From Sphingomonas sp. BK345 (lineage in GTDB: Bacteria > Pseudomonadota > Alphaproteobacteria > Sphingomonadales > Sphingomonadaceae), in assembly GCF_014193845.1 (NCBI RefSeq), contig NZ_JACHZX010000002.1:186001-250000 (forward strand): a stretch of 64,000 bases of DNA, read 5' to 3'. The notes beneath the pieces were generated by a model. That model saw nothing but the letters and a program-made list of their open reading frames with translations, made no database searches and was not told the origin of the DNA. The translations under genes and the position numbers were made by a program. This document shows, one piece after another, positions 1 to 7,975 of the stretch. Position 1 is the stretch's first letter; each line of letters opens with the position of its first letter.

Positions 1-2
1 TC

Positions 3-563
3 GCAACGGACCTGCTCGCCCAGGCGGAGCATGACGTGCGCACACGCGTCGGCCTGATCACCACCGATCGCGCCGTCGCAGAAGAGACCGCGCGCGAGGT
101 GGAGCGTCAACTCGCGACGTTGGCGACCGCCAAGATCGCGGGCGAGAGCTGGGCCAATTACGGCGAGATCGTCCTCTGCGCCGACGAGGCCGCGATGATC
201 GCCTACTCCGACCATGTCGCGGCGGAGCATCTCCAGGTGCATACGACCGACGCTCATGGGCTGGCCGCCAAGCTGCGGAACTATGGATCGCTGTTCATCG
301 GCGAGAACGCCAGCGTTGTCTATTCGGACAAGACGGTGGGCACCAATCACACGCTGCCGACGATGGGCGCGGGCCGCTACACGGGCGGACTATGGGTCGG
401 CAGCTACGTCAAGATCGCCACGCACCAGTGGCTTTCGGACGAGGCGGTGCTGAAGGTCGGCCCGCCTGCCTCGCGCCAGAGCGCGAGCGAGGGGCTGGAC
501 GGCCACATGAAGGCGGCGCAGGTCCGGGTCGACCGACTGCACCAGTCTGCGAGTCTGGCCTGA
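3..563 (+). CDS. Histidinol dehydrogenase family enzyme, C-terminal part (cut by window edge)
   Basis: The reading frame is open from the first bases, so only the C-terminal ~186 residues are present. The AEHLQ motif carries the Glu-His pair used by histidinol dehydrogenases for catalysis and metal binding. The GTNHTLPT and GRYTGGLWVGSYVK stretches and a late GLDGH His also fit the family. In this family the enzyme oxidises an alcohol to a carboxylate in two NAD-dependent steps. No other histidine-biosynthesis gene is nearby, and the neighbours are a transporter, a TonB receptor, an amidase and a cupin. The TGGLWVG wording is closer, from memory, to the HpsN (sulfopropanediol dehydrogenase) branch than to true HisD. 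I infer a catabolic paralogue; the substrate is unknown. Confidence 0.85.
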   Translation, partial: ATDLLAQAEHDVRTRVGLITTDRAVAEETAREVERQLATLATAKIAGESWANYGEIVLCADEAAMIAYSDHVAAEHLQVHTTDAHGLAAKLRNYGSLFIGENASVVYSDKTVGTNHTLPTMGAGRYTGGLWVGSYVKIATHQWLSDEAVLKVGPPASRQSASEGLDGHMKAAQVRVDRLHQSASLA

Positions 564-571
564 GGCCCGAA

Positions 572-601
572 GGGGGCGGAGGGCCAAGCCGGACCGCCCC
601 C
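572..601. terminator. Hairpin between convergent genes
   Basis: GGGGGCGG (572-579) pairs perfectly with CCGCCCCC (594-601) across a 14-nt loop. It begins nine bases after the stop of the histidinol-dehydrogenase-like gene, just before the convergent transporter gene ends. There is no clear T tract, so it is a terminator candidate by position and stem strength only. Confidence 0.45.
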
Positions 602-626
602 GAATGCTCAGATCGCTGCCGGCTGG

Positions 627-1910
627 TCAGCGGGCGTCCCGCACCGATGCCGAAGCCGGGAAGACGAGATCGGCGGCTGGCATCGAGCGCTCCTGCACCT
701 TCGACCGCAGCGTCTCGCGCTGGTTCAGCCAGATCAGGGCGGCCGCTGCGAAGGCCACAGCCGCCGACGCCATGGCGGCGGGCAGTCCGTAACGATCGGC
801 GAGCAAGCCCGTCGCAAGCGGCGCGAAGAAGCTGATGATGCGTCCCCAGTTGAAGATCGAGGCAGCCGTGGAGCGTAGGTGGGGCGGATACAGCTCGGCC
901 AGCCACGGACCCCAGATCACGCTCGAGCACAGCATCGATCCGTAGATGAGCCCGACGATCCGGAATAGCGTCAGGCTGGTCGGCATCGAGAGGTAAACGA
1001 GAATGGCGACGGACGCGACAAGGAAGCCGCTGGCGTTGAAGCGCCGGCCGAAGCGATCCGCCGCCCAGCCCCAGGCGAAGCCTCCGATGATGTTGCCTGC
1101 GAACTGCCAGGCGACGAGGTTTCCGGCCGCGCCGGCCGACAGACCGCGTACGCCGGTGAGATAGGTCGTGAGCCAACCGCTATAGGCCTGATAGCCGAAG
1201 AAATTCAGCCCGGTCATCGTCGCAAGCAGCAGCGTCTGTCTGCGAACCCCCGGGTGGAACAGCTCCCGTACCGGCAGCTTCTCGCCGCGGGTGACGTGCC
1301 GGTCGACAACCGATCCTGCGGGAATGAGCAGCAGCATGGCGCCAGCGAGAAGCAGCGGCGGCACGCCGCCGATCCAGAGCAGGAGATGCCAGTCATGACC
1401 GCCCAAAGCGCCAAGGGCCAAGCCGAGCGCGACGATGGACGAACTGAAGCATGCGTTGAGCATGCCGGCCACCCTGCCGCGCAGATGCTCCTCGAACAGA
1501 TTCACGTAGATGCTGACCCCTACGGGGAAGACGCCGCCGGTGAAGAGGCCGAGCACGAAGCGCTGGGCAAGCAATTGCGGGTAGCTCGCCACGAGCAATC
1601 CGGACAGCAACGAGAGGCCGTAGCCCATGATGATCGCGGCGGCTACGTTGCGCCGCCCAAAGCGATCGGCGAGCTGTCCGATGAGGATCGCGCCGATCAG
1701 CGCTCCCGCTCCCTGCGCAGAGTAGGTCGAGCCAGCCTGCACGAGCGTCAGGCCGAGAGCGCTGCGTTGGAACGGTCGAAGCACGTCCACGCTGTTCCAG
1801 GCCCAGCCGTAGAGGAACTCGCCCAGCATCAGCGCCGCGAAGATGGCTAGGCGCCGCTCGCGCGAAAGCGATCGTGCCGGCCTCGGTGTCCCCTGGTTCT
1901 CGTGCGCCAT
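627..1910 (-). CDS. MFS transporter (sugar/aromatic-acid type)
   Basis: This 427-residue protein has about twelve hydrophobic segments. Two copies of the MFS loop motif are visible, DRFGRR near residue 85 and again near residue 285, and there is a central cytoplasmic loop. The layout is that of proton-coupled importers of the aromatic acid/sugar type in the inner membrane. The start follows an AGAGAGG-like ribosome site. Its promoter contains one of three TGCAT-N4-ATGCA dyads that also precede the TonB receptor and the hydrolase and cupin genes. That points to coordinated uptake: the receptor brings the compound across the outer membrane and this protein across the inner one. The substrate cannot be read from sequence. 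Confidence 0.9.
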   Translation of the reverse strand: MAHENQGTPRPARSLSRERRLAIFAALMLGEFLYGWAWNSVDVLRPFQRSALGLTLVQAGSTYSAQGAGALIGAILIGQLADRFGRRNVAAAIIMGYGLSLLSGLLVASYPQLLAQRFVLGLFTGGVFPVGVSIYVNLFEEHLRGRVAGMLNACFSSSIVALGLALGALGGHDWHLLLWIGGVPPLLLAGAMLLLIPAGSVVDRHVTRGEKLPVRELFHPGVRRQTLLLATMTGLNFFGYQAYSGWLTTYLTGVRGLSAGAAGNLVAWQFAGNIIGGFAWGWAADRFGRRFNASGFLVASVAILVYLSMPTSLTLFRIVGLIYGSMLCSSVIWGPWLAELYPPHLRSTAASIFNWGRIISFFAPLATGLLADRYGLPAAMASAAVAFAAAALIWLNQRETLRSKVQERSMPAADLVFPASASVRDAR

Positions 1911-1929
1911 CCCGTACCTCTCTCGAGAC

Positions 1930-1958
1930 GTTAGATTGCATTCGCATGCTGTTGTAAA
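1930..1958 (-). promoter_or_regulatory. Promoter of the MFS gene with embedded dyad operator
   Basis: Read on the minus strand, TTTACA (1958-1953) and TCTAAC (1935-1930) form a -35/-10 pair with an exact 17-nt spacer. The dyad TGCAT-TCGC-ATGCT (1937-1950) fills that spacer, the classic place for a repressor to block RNA polymerase. One base of the right arm departs from a perfect palindrome. The matching sites are at 2079-2092 and 7939-7952. Confidence 0.6.
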
Positions 1959-2067
1959 CAGGCTTGCGAGAGAGCCTCCGAGAAGGGCCTTTTAATCGGC
2001 GGATGCTCGGCTCCTGAGCGCTTAGCCTGCCGACAGCAACATGCAGCAACTTTATCCCGCTACCCAC

Positions 2068-2096
2068 TTGCTCCTTCATGCATCCGCATGCATTCT
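2068..2096 (+). promoter_or_regulatory. Promoter of the TonB receptor gene with embedded dyad operator
   Basis: TTGCTC (2068-2073) and CATTCT (2091-2096) are spaced by 17 nt. The perfect dyad TGCAT-CCGC-ATGCA (2079-2092) lies in the spacer and touches the -10 box. The architecture is the same as at the divergent MFS promoter about 120 bp away. The -35/-10 matches are moderate; the dyad is the stronger observation. Confidence 0.55.
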
Positions 2097-2155
2097 GCCA
2101 CCACGTCGAGAGTCGCGCCGAGGAGGCGCATGTCGGCCAATGGGAGGGAAGGGCG

Positions 2156-4510
2156 ATGAAGAGCATGCTGTGGCTTCGAAATGCGTCGGTGCTGGCCCTT
2201 GCTGCGGCCGGGCTCGGCACAGTTCCCGCGGCGGCGCAGGAGGCGCCCGCGTCGACGCCGGTCGAGGCCAGCGCATCGCAACAGTCATCGTCCTCGGCGG
2301 ACCAGACCGGAGATCTCCTGCCCGGCGACGTCATCGTCACCGCGCAGCGCCGGGCCGAACGGCTGCAAGACGTGCCGATCTCGATCACGGCGGTCAGCGG
2401 GGCTGATCTGCAGCGCCTCCACGCCGACAATGTCGGGAGCCTGGAATTTATCGCGCCGGGCTTCACCTGGGGTAGCCAGGGATCGGATTCATTCCCTGCC
2501 ATCCGCGGCGTACGCACGAGCCTGGTCAGTGCCCAGAACGATCCCGTGATCGGCTTCTACATCGACGGCATCTATCAAAGCCGCACGCAGCAGCAGAGCA
2601 TTCCGCTCTTCGACGTCGCCCGTGTCGAGGTACAGCGCGGGCCGCAGGGAACGCTGTATGGCCGCAACACCTTCGGCGGCAATCTGAGCGTCGTTACGGC
2701 GTCGCCGACCAACAAGGTCGAAGCCGGGCTGAACGTCGACTTCGGCAACTACAACTCGCAGCGGATCGACGGCTTCGTGAACGCGCCGCTCAGCGATACG
2801 CTCGCCCTGCGCGTCGCCGGCGTCTACCAGGACCACGACGGTTACGTCCGCAGCACTGCTGGCGTCGAGATGGCCGATCTCAAGGAATATGCCGGGCGTG
2901 CCTCGCTGAAGTGGACTCCGGACAGCCAGCTGGAGGTCGAGCTGCACGGCGGCTTCTGGCGTCGCGACGATGCGGGCGCGGGCTCTTACGGCTACAAGGT
3001 GGCGGGCACGCTCATCAATCCGCAGACGGGCTACCAGTCCATCAACGGCGTGCCCTATGCCGTGAACCCTTCTGTGAAGAACGGCTCCGTCCTCGTGAAC
3101 GGGGTGGATGTCGGCGTGGCAGTCACGCCCGGACCCTACACCAACGACTGGGACTATCAGCCGTTCGAGCATCTGCGCGAGAACTATGGTTCGGGCACGA
3201 TCAGCTACGATCTCGGTGGCGCTACGGTGAGATCCATCACGGGCTACACCTTCTTCCGAGCGCACCGCAGCGCCGACAACGACCAGAGCAGCGTGGTCTT
3301 CCAGGCGCCCGCGATCGGCTTCGGCTCAGGGCAACAGGAGCCCAACACGCGTGCGAAGACGTTCACGCAGGAGGTGCAGCTGGTCTCCAACAGCACCGAT
3401 CCCTTCCAGTGGATCATCGGCGGCTACTATCTGCATGACGACATCTTCGAGACGTACCAGCAGAAGATCGACGCACCCGGCTCCGTCGTTCCGGGATTCC
3501 GTGCCGACGCGGCGCTCAAGACGAACGCCTATGCCGCTTATGCTCAGGGAACCTACGCGATCGTGCCCGAGACGCTGCGCGTGATCGGTGGCATCCGCTA
3601 CTCGTACGAGAAGAAGTCGTTCGACTTCGCCGATTTCGCGGACGGGATCCCCAACACGTACGAGTTCACGACCCCGTACAGCGTGACCTCCGGTTCGCCG
3701 TCGTTCGACAGCGTGACCTGGCGGGCCGGTCTTCAGTACACGCCGGATCGCAGGACCATGGTGTATGCCACCGCCTCGACCGGCTTCGCCTCGGGCGGGG
3801 TCAACGACACGGGAGGGGACGCCGCCATCCCCGCTTCGTACACGCCGCAGAAGGTGAACGCTTACGAGGCAGGCATCAAAAACCAGTTCCTGAACGGACG
3901 CATTCAGACCGAGCTGGCACTCTATTACAACAAGTACACCGACCTGCAGATCAACGTGTACACGCCTTTGGTGTCGTACTTCGGAAGCGCCGGCCGCGCG
4001 CGAAGCTACGGCGGTGAGGTGACGCTGCGCACCTTGCCCCTGCCGGATTTGCACATCGACGTCACAGCGGCATATCTTAACGGTAAGTACACCCGCTACA
4101 TCAGCGGCAACAACTTCTACGGCGCCTCGAACGGGCAGGATCCGGTCTCGCTTGATCTGTCCGGGCGCCGCATCCCGCAGTCGCCCAAGCTGAAGACGAC
4201 CGTGGCAGTCTACTACGACATCAATCTCGGGAGCGCGGGTACGATCGCGCCCTATGCCAACTGGTTGCACTCGAGCAGCTACTTCACGACCGACTTCAAC
4301 ACCGTGCTCGACTTACAGAGGGCGTATGACAAGTTCGACGTGTCGCTGCGCTGGACGGAGGCAGGCGGCCGCTTCTACGTGGAGGGTTACGGCAACAACG
4401 TCACCGACCGGGCGGTTCTGCTGAGCGCCGTGGTAGGGCGCGCCCAGCGCGTGCAGGTCTCTTACGGCCCGCCCGCAACCTACGGGGTACGTGCGGGCGT
4501 GAAGTTCTGA
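2156..4510 (+). CDS. TonB-dependent receptor
   Basis: I start at 2156, where an ATG follows GGGAGGG and opens a typical Sec signal peptide (a charged MKSMLWLRN, a hydrophobic stretch, then AAAQ near residue 28); the longer upstream frame lacks a signal. The mature part begins with a low-complexity linker and a TonB box-like DVIVTAQRR near residues 58-66. The plug domain follows (RLQDVPISITAV, then GPQGTLYGRNTFGG) and then a 22-strand-type barrel ending in an aromatic-poor but typical GVRAGVKF. Total length is 784 residues, usual for the family. It imports a ligand across the outer membrane using TonB energy. It is divergent from the MFS gene and shares its operator, so both probably handle the same substrate. 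Confidence 0.93.
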   Translation: MKSMLWLRNASVLALAAAGLGTVPAAAQEAPASTPVEASASQQSSSSADQTGDLLPGDVIVTAQRRAERLQDVPISITAVSGADLQRLHADNVGSLEFIAPGFTWGSQGSDSFPAIRGVRTSLVSAQNDPVIGFYIDGIYQSRTQQQSIPLFDVARVEVQRGPQGTLYGRNTFGGNLSVVTASPTNKVEAGLNVDFGNYNSQRIDGFVNAPLSDTLALRVAGVYQDHDGYVRSTAGVEMADLKEYAGRASLKWTPDSQLEVELHGGFWRRDDAGAGSYGYKVAGTLINPQTGYQSINGVPYAVNPSVKNGSVLVNGVDVGVAVTPGPYTNDWDYQPFEHLRENYGSGTISYDLGGATVRSITGYTFFRAHRSADNDQSSVVFQAPAIGFGSGQQEPNTRAKTFTQEVQLVSNSTDPFQWIIGGYYLHDDIFETYQQKIDAPGSVVPGFRADAALKTNAYAAYAQGTYAIVPETLRVIGGIRYSYEKKSFDFADFADGIPNTYEFTTPYSVTSGSPSFDSVTWRAGLQYTPDRRTMVYATASTGFASGGVNDTGGDAAIPASYTPQKVNAYEAGIKNQFLNGRIQTELALYYNKYTDLQINVYTPLVSYFGSAGRARSYGGEVTLRTLPLPDLHIDVTAAYLNGKYTRYISGNNFYGASNGQDPVSLDLSGRRIPQSPKLKTTVAVYYDINLGSAGTIAPYANWLHSSSYFTTDFNTVLDLQRAYDKFDVSLRWTEAGGRFYVEGYGNNVTDRAVLLSAVVGRAQRVQVSYGPPATYGVRAGVKF

Positions 4511-4522
4511 CGCACGAGCCGA

Positions 4523-4546
4523 ACCGGCCGCCTGCAAGCGGCCGGT
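4523..4546. terminator. Terminator-like hairpin between TonB receptor and amidase
   Basis: ACCGGCCGC (4523-4531) and GCGGCCGGT (4538-4546) form a perfect 9-bp GC stem with a 6-nt loop. It sits in the 38 bp between two convergent genes and could stop transcription from either side. No T run follows. Confidence 0.5.
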
Positions 4547-4548
4547 CC

Positions 4549-5910
4549 TCAGAGTCTAGGTGTGGGGCGGGCGGCGAAAGCCTCGATCGCTCGGCCGAGC
4601 GCGAAGAGCGTCGCTTCGGCGTAAGGGCGGCCGAGGAGCTCTGCCGACAGCGGCATCCCGCCGCTCGAGCGACCCACCGGGACCGTTAGCGCCGGCCAGC
4701 CGCTGCACGCGGCTAGTTCGGGAGCCCACCCGCCCTTCGGGTTTTCCATCGAGGAAGGAAGGACGGCCGAGGGCGGGTAGAGGAGGGCGTCGAAGCCGTC
4801 GCTCTCCATCACTCGCGTCAGGGCGGACCTCAGCTCTGCGTGGCGCGCCAGGATGGCGGCTCTCACAGAGGCGCTTCGCGGTGCCGCGCGCGCGCGCAGG
4901 ACCTCTTCATACTCCAGGAGAAACTCTCGCTCGGCGATCACCGCCGCCAGCGAAGCGGGAGCCGTGCCCGGCCGAAAATTGCTCCTGAGGTAAGCATCGA
5001 ATGAGGGGCCGAACTCCTCGTCCACGATATGGTCTCCGCGCGGCAGGACCGCGTCCGGCAGGTCCGGCGCCGCAGCGACCTCGACGCCTGCGGCGTGCAG
5101 CGCGGCCGTCGCCCGGTCGATCCCTGCGGCGATCTCGCCGGATGTACCGAGCAGCTGGCGCAGGATGCCGACCCGCATGCCGGCGCGCGCGTCCGACGAC
5201 GGTGATCGCGCCGCCGCAAGCAGGCCTAACATCGTCGCCGCGTCGTCCACGCTGCGGGTGATCGTGCCGACGGTGTCCGTGGAAGGCGCGAGCGGTGCGA
5301 CCCCGATGGTCGGTATCGTGCCCCATGTCGGTCGCAGCCCCACCAGCCCGTTGTAGGCGGCCGGTACGCGGATCGAGCCTCCTGTGTCGGTGCCCAGCCC
5401 GGCCAAGGCGAACCCGGCCGCGACCGCGACAGCGGTGCCGCCGCTGGAGCCGCCCGACGTGACCGACGGCGAAAAAGGGTTGCGCGTATCGCCACCTAGT
5501 GAACTGCGCGACCGGATCTCGAATGAGAATTCCGACAGATTCGTCTTGCCAACGACGATCGCGCCCGCAGCCAGGAGGGCGTGCAGGGCGGGTGCGGTCC
5601 GCCAAGGCATGGCCGCCTTCAGGGCGCGGCAGCCCGAGGTGGTTGGCATGCCTGCTAGGTCGATGTTGTCCTTCACCGCGATCGGCACGCCGTGGAGGGC
5701 GCCCAAGCGGACGCCCCGTCGGCGCGCGCCATCGCGATCGCTCGCTACGTCCTGAGCGTCCGGGCTGACGCGGAGCATGGCGGAGAGGGTCAGGCCGGCG
5801 CGGTCGTGCGCGGCGATCCGCGCGAGACACGCCGCGACTTCGGCGCCCGCGCTGTCCCGTCCAGCCTCGCAGCTGCTGAGGAAGGCGCGAATGTCGTGAC
5901 CATCGTCCAT
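4549..5910 (-). CDS. Amidase (amidase signature family)
   Basis: The 453-residue length is normal for the family. The Ser-cisSer-Lys triad is visible: Lys80 in PIAVKDN, Ser155 in the TSGGSSGG signature, and the nucleophile Ser179 in GTDTGGSIR. The family hydrolyses C-N amide bonds to an acid plus ammonia or an amine. It begins 61 bp downstream of the hydrolase-NTF2 fusion on the same strand, so it is probably cotranscribed and under the dyad at 7939. An amidase beside a hydrolase and a dehydrogenase suggests an amide-containing substrate or intermediate, but this is inference. It is not GatA of the tRNA amidotransferase: no GatB or GatC is nearby. Confidence 0.9.
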   Translation of the reverse strand: MDDGHDIRAFLSSCEAGRDSAGAEVAACLARIAAHDRAGLTLSAMLRVSPDAQDVASDRDGARRRGVRLGALHGVPIAVKDNIDLAGMPTTSGCRALKAAMPWRTAPALHALLAAGAIVVGKTNLSEFSFEIRSRSSLGGDTRNPFSPSVTSGGSSGGTAVAVAAGFALAGLGTDTGGSIRVPAAYNGLVGLRPTWGTIPTIGVAPLAPSTDTVGTITRSVDDAATMLGLLAAARSPSSDARAGMRVGILRQLLGTSGEIAAGIDRATAALHAAGVEVAAAPDLPDAVLPRGDHIVDEEFGPSFDAYLRSNFRPGTAPASLAAVIAEREFLLEYEEVLRARAAPRSASVRAAILARHAELRSALTRVMESDGFDALLYPPSAVLPSSMENPKGGWAPELAACSGWPALTVPVGRSSGGMPLSAELLGRPYAEATLFALGRAIEAFAARPTPRL

Positions 5911-5971
5911 GGTGCCGCCGATCCGTTCGATGCAATGGAACGGCGCGCCCCGGAGAGTGCGCCGCTACGCG

Positions 5972-7912
5972 TCAGCCGGCGGCGCGCTGCAGGGCCGCGA
6001 GCTTGATCTGCGCCAGCATCGACAGCTCGTCGTAGACCGACCATTCGTCGATGATCTTGCCGTCGCAGACGTGATAATGGCTGACGCCCATTACGAACAG
6101 CGGGTGGCCGGTCGGGGCGCCGAGCGGCCCGTAGCCGAGATGATGCCCGTCTAGCGTCCAGCGTACGGCGTATTTCGTGCCGCCTTCCTCACTCTCGACC
6201 GAGCAGATGTGCTGGGGCACGTAGAAGCCGTCCGGGATGAGCGCGATGAGCCGCATCGTCTGCTGCAGCACCGCCGCGACGCCGTAATACTCGCGCATAA
6301 GCGGTCCGTGCCACTGGCAATTTGGTGCGTAGAGCTCGTGGATGCGCCCGAACATCCGCTTGTTGTAGATGTGGTGGAGGTCACGTAGCAGCTGCGCCTC
6401 GCCATCGTTGTGGGCGATGGACGTGTCCGCGTCGGTCTCGGGCGGGTATTGGCCCAGAAGACGCCGGTTCTCGACGACCTCCATGATCGGCTCACCCGCC
6501 TCGAACTTCCGGACCGCGATGTCCTGCGCGTAGGCGTGCGGATCCAGGCCAAGCTGGATAACCGGGCCCATGTTGTCGCGCACGATCCACTCCTTGTAGA
6601 TCTTGTTCTCCAGGATCATGCAGTCGGCGACCGTTCGCGTCAGGAAGGTTCGTCCCGTCGGCTTGCCGTACATGCCGAACTGCGAATGCCGGCCCTGTCC
6701 GTGCGTCATGTGGCTGGTGTAGAAGCCGTCGCGATCATTGCCGCGCCAGATGACCTGCTGCGCGAGGCCGCGGCGGTCCGGGAACTCGACGAGGCGCTGG
6801 ATCGTGTCGCGGATGTGCGTCTCGCGGTCGTACATCGTGCCCATGGTGGTGTAGGCGACGCAGTTGTGCGTGTAATGCGTGTAGATTAGCCCGACGTCGC
6901 GCTCGTCCCAGATCCGATGGGTGCATCGGACGATGTAGTCGACGATGTCGGTGTAGATCGGGTCGAAGCCTTGCATGCCCTGCACTCGTTCCCGGTCCGT
7001 CGGCACGAGTTCGGTGAAGTCGCGGCGCTCGACCTGCAGGACGGCTCCGTTCTGCTGGCCCTCATTTGTCGCCGACGGTTGGCTGGACTGATCGTGCGTT
7101 GCGGCCTTGGTCATCTCATCTCCTGTGCGACGCGTCGTTGATGGCAGGTTAGCAGAGGCTGCGGCGTGATCGACGCGTGCGAGCCAGGTCGCGACGTGTA
7201 CCGCGACATCGTCGGGACTCTCCAGCGGCGCGAAGTGGCCGACCCCGTCAAGCAGTACCAGCGCTGCATCCGGCAGCCCCTCGGCAAGCTCATGCTGCAG
7301 TGTCGGCGGGCAGAGCACGTCCTGCGCGCCGCCGAGTACGAGGGCGGGCATGGTCAGTCCGGCGAGGAGCGGGCGCTTGTCCGTCCGGATAGCGGCGAGC
7401 TTCTCCTGTGCCGCATGCGTCCGCGCATCGAAGGTCGCCGCCATGTCCTCGAGCAGCCGGCGGAGGCCGCCGTCATCGCCGCGAGCCGAACCGAAGGCGC
7501 GAGGCGCTAGCGCGGCGATGGCCGCAGAAGGAGGTCCGGGGTGAGGAGGAGCGTCGCCGGCCCGGGCTCTCGCGTTGCTGTTCACGAGCGCCAGCCCGAC
7601 GACCCGGTCCGGCGCCATGAGCGCCAGCTCGAGCGCCACCAGCCCGCCGAGCGAGAAGCCGAGAAGGGCGAAACGCGCCGGCAAGCGCGCGAGCAGCCGC
7701 CGGGCGGCGGCGACCGGGTCGTCGCCGTCGATCGGGAGCGTCATGCTCAGGCGCTCGTCCAGATGGGACAGCAGCGGAGCGAAGAGCCGTTCGTCGCACA
7801 GCGTACCCGGCAGCAGCACGAGCGGCACGGGCGCCGCCGATGTCTTACTCAGAGGGGGCTGCGCGATGGTGTTCACGTCGTCCTTCATGCCTCCCGAGGA
7901 GTTGTCTTGCAT
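5972..7912 (-). CDS. Alpha/beta hydrolase fused in frame to an NTF2/SnoaL-like protein
   Basis: One uninterrupted frame of 646 codons joins two recognisable proteins. Residues 1-260 are an alpha/beta hydrolase: nucleophile Ser87 in GFSLGG, acid Asp198 in GGAQDVL, and His226 in GVGHFAP. Residues 267-646 form a ~380-residue tandem NTF2/SnoaL-like unit, rich in His and Trp (for example HYTHN and QWHGPLMREYYG). No stop separates them. At 7114 there is an internal ATG preceded by AGGAG with a 5-nt gap, so the second part could also be made alone. Starts at 7912 or 7888 are both possible. The gene shares its upstream region and the 7939 dyad with the divergent cupin gene. It is a hydrolase plus a likely cyclase, dehydratase or isomerase-type fold; the chemistry is not known. 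Confidence 0.75.
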   Translation of the reverse strand: MQDNSSGGMKDDVNTIAQPPLSKTSAAPVPLVLLPGTLCDERLFAPLLSHLDERLSMTLPIDGDDPVAAARRLLARLPARFALLGFSLGGLVALELALMAPDRVVGLALVNSNARARAGDAPPHPGPPSAAIAALAPRAFGSARGDDGGLRRLLEDMAATFDARTHAAQEKLAAIRTDKRPLLAGLTMPALVLGGAQDVLCPPTLQHELAEGLPDAALVLLDGVGHFAPLESPDDVAVHVATWLARVDHAAASANLPSTTRRTGDEMTKAATHDQSSQPSATNEGQQNGAVLQVERRDFTELVPTDRERVQGMQGFDPIYTDIVDYIVRCTHRIWDERDVGLIYTHYTHNCVAYTTMGTMYDRETHIRDTIQRLVEFPDRRGLAQQVIWRGNDRDGFYTSHMTHGQGRHSQFGMYGKPTGRTFLTRTVADCMILENKIYKEWIVRDNMGPVIQLGLDPHAYAQDIAVRKFEAGEPIMEVVENRRLLGQYPPETDADTSIAHNDGEAQLLRDLHHIYNKRMFGRIHELYAPNCQWHGPLMREYYGVAAVLQQTMRLIALIPDGFYVPQHICSVESEEGGTKYAVRWTLDGHHLGYGPLGAPTGHPLFVMGVSHYHVCDGKIIDEWSVYDELSMLAQIKLAALQRAAG

Positions 7913-7938
7913 GCCGATCACAAGTGCTCTAGCTGTTG

Positions 7939-7952
7939 TGCATTCGGATGCA
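7939..7952. promoter_or_regulatory. Perfect dyad operator in the shared hydrolase/cupin promoter region
   Basis: TGCAT-TCGG-ATGCA is a perfect 5+5 inverted repeat in the 63-bp gap between the divergent fusion gene and cupin gene. On the minus strand a TTGCAT/TAGAGC pair with a 16-nt spacer overlaps it. Core promoter elements toward the cupin gene are less clear. Position and identity with the other two sites support one common regulator. Confidence 0.6.
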
Positions 7953-7975
7953 AGACGTTTTCCATAGCGGCGGAG

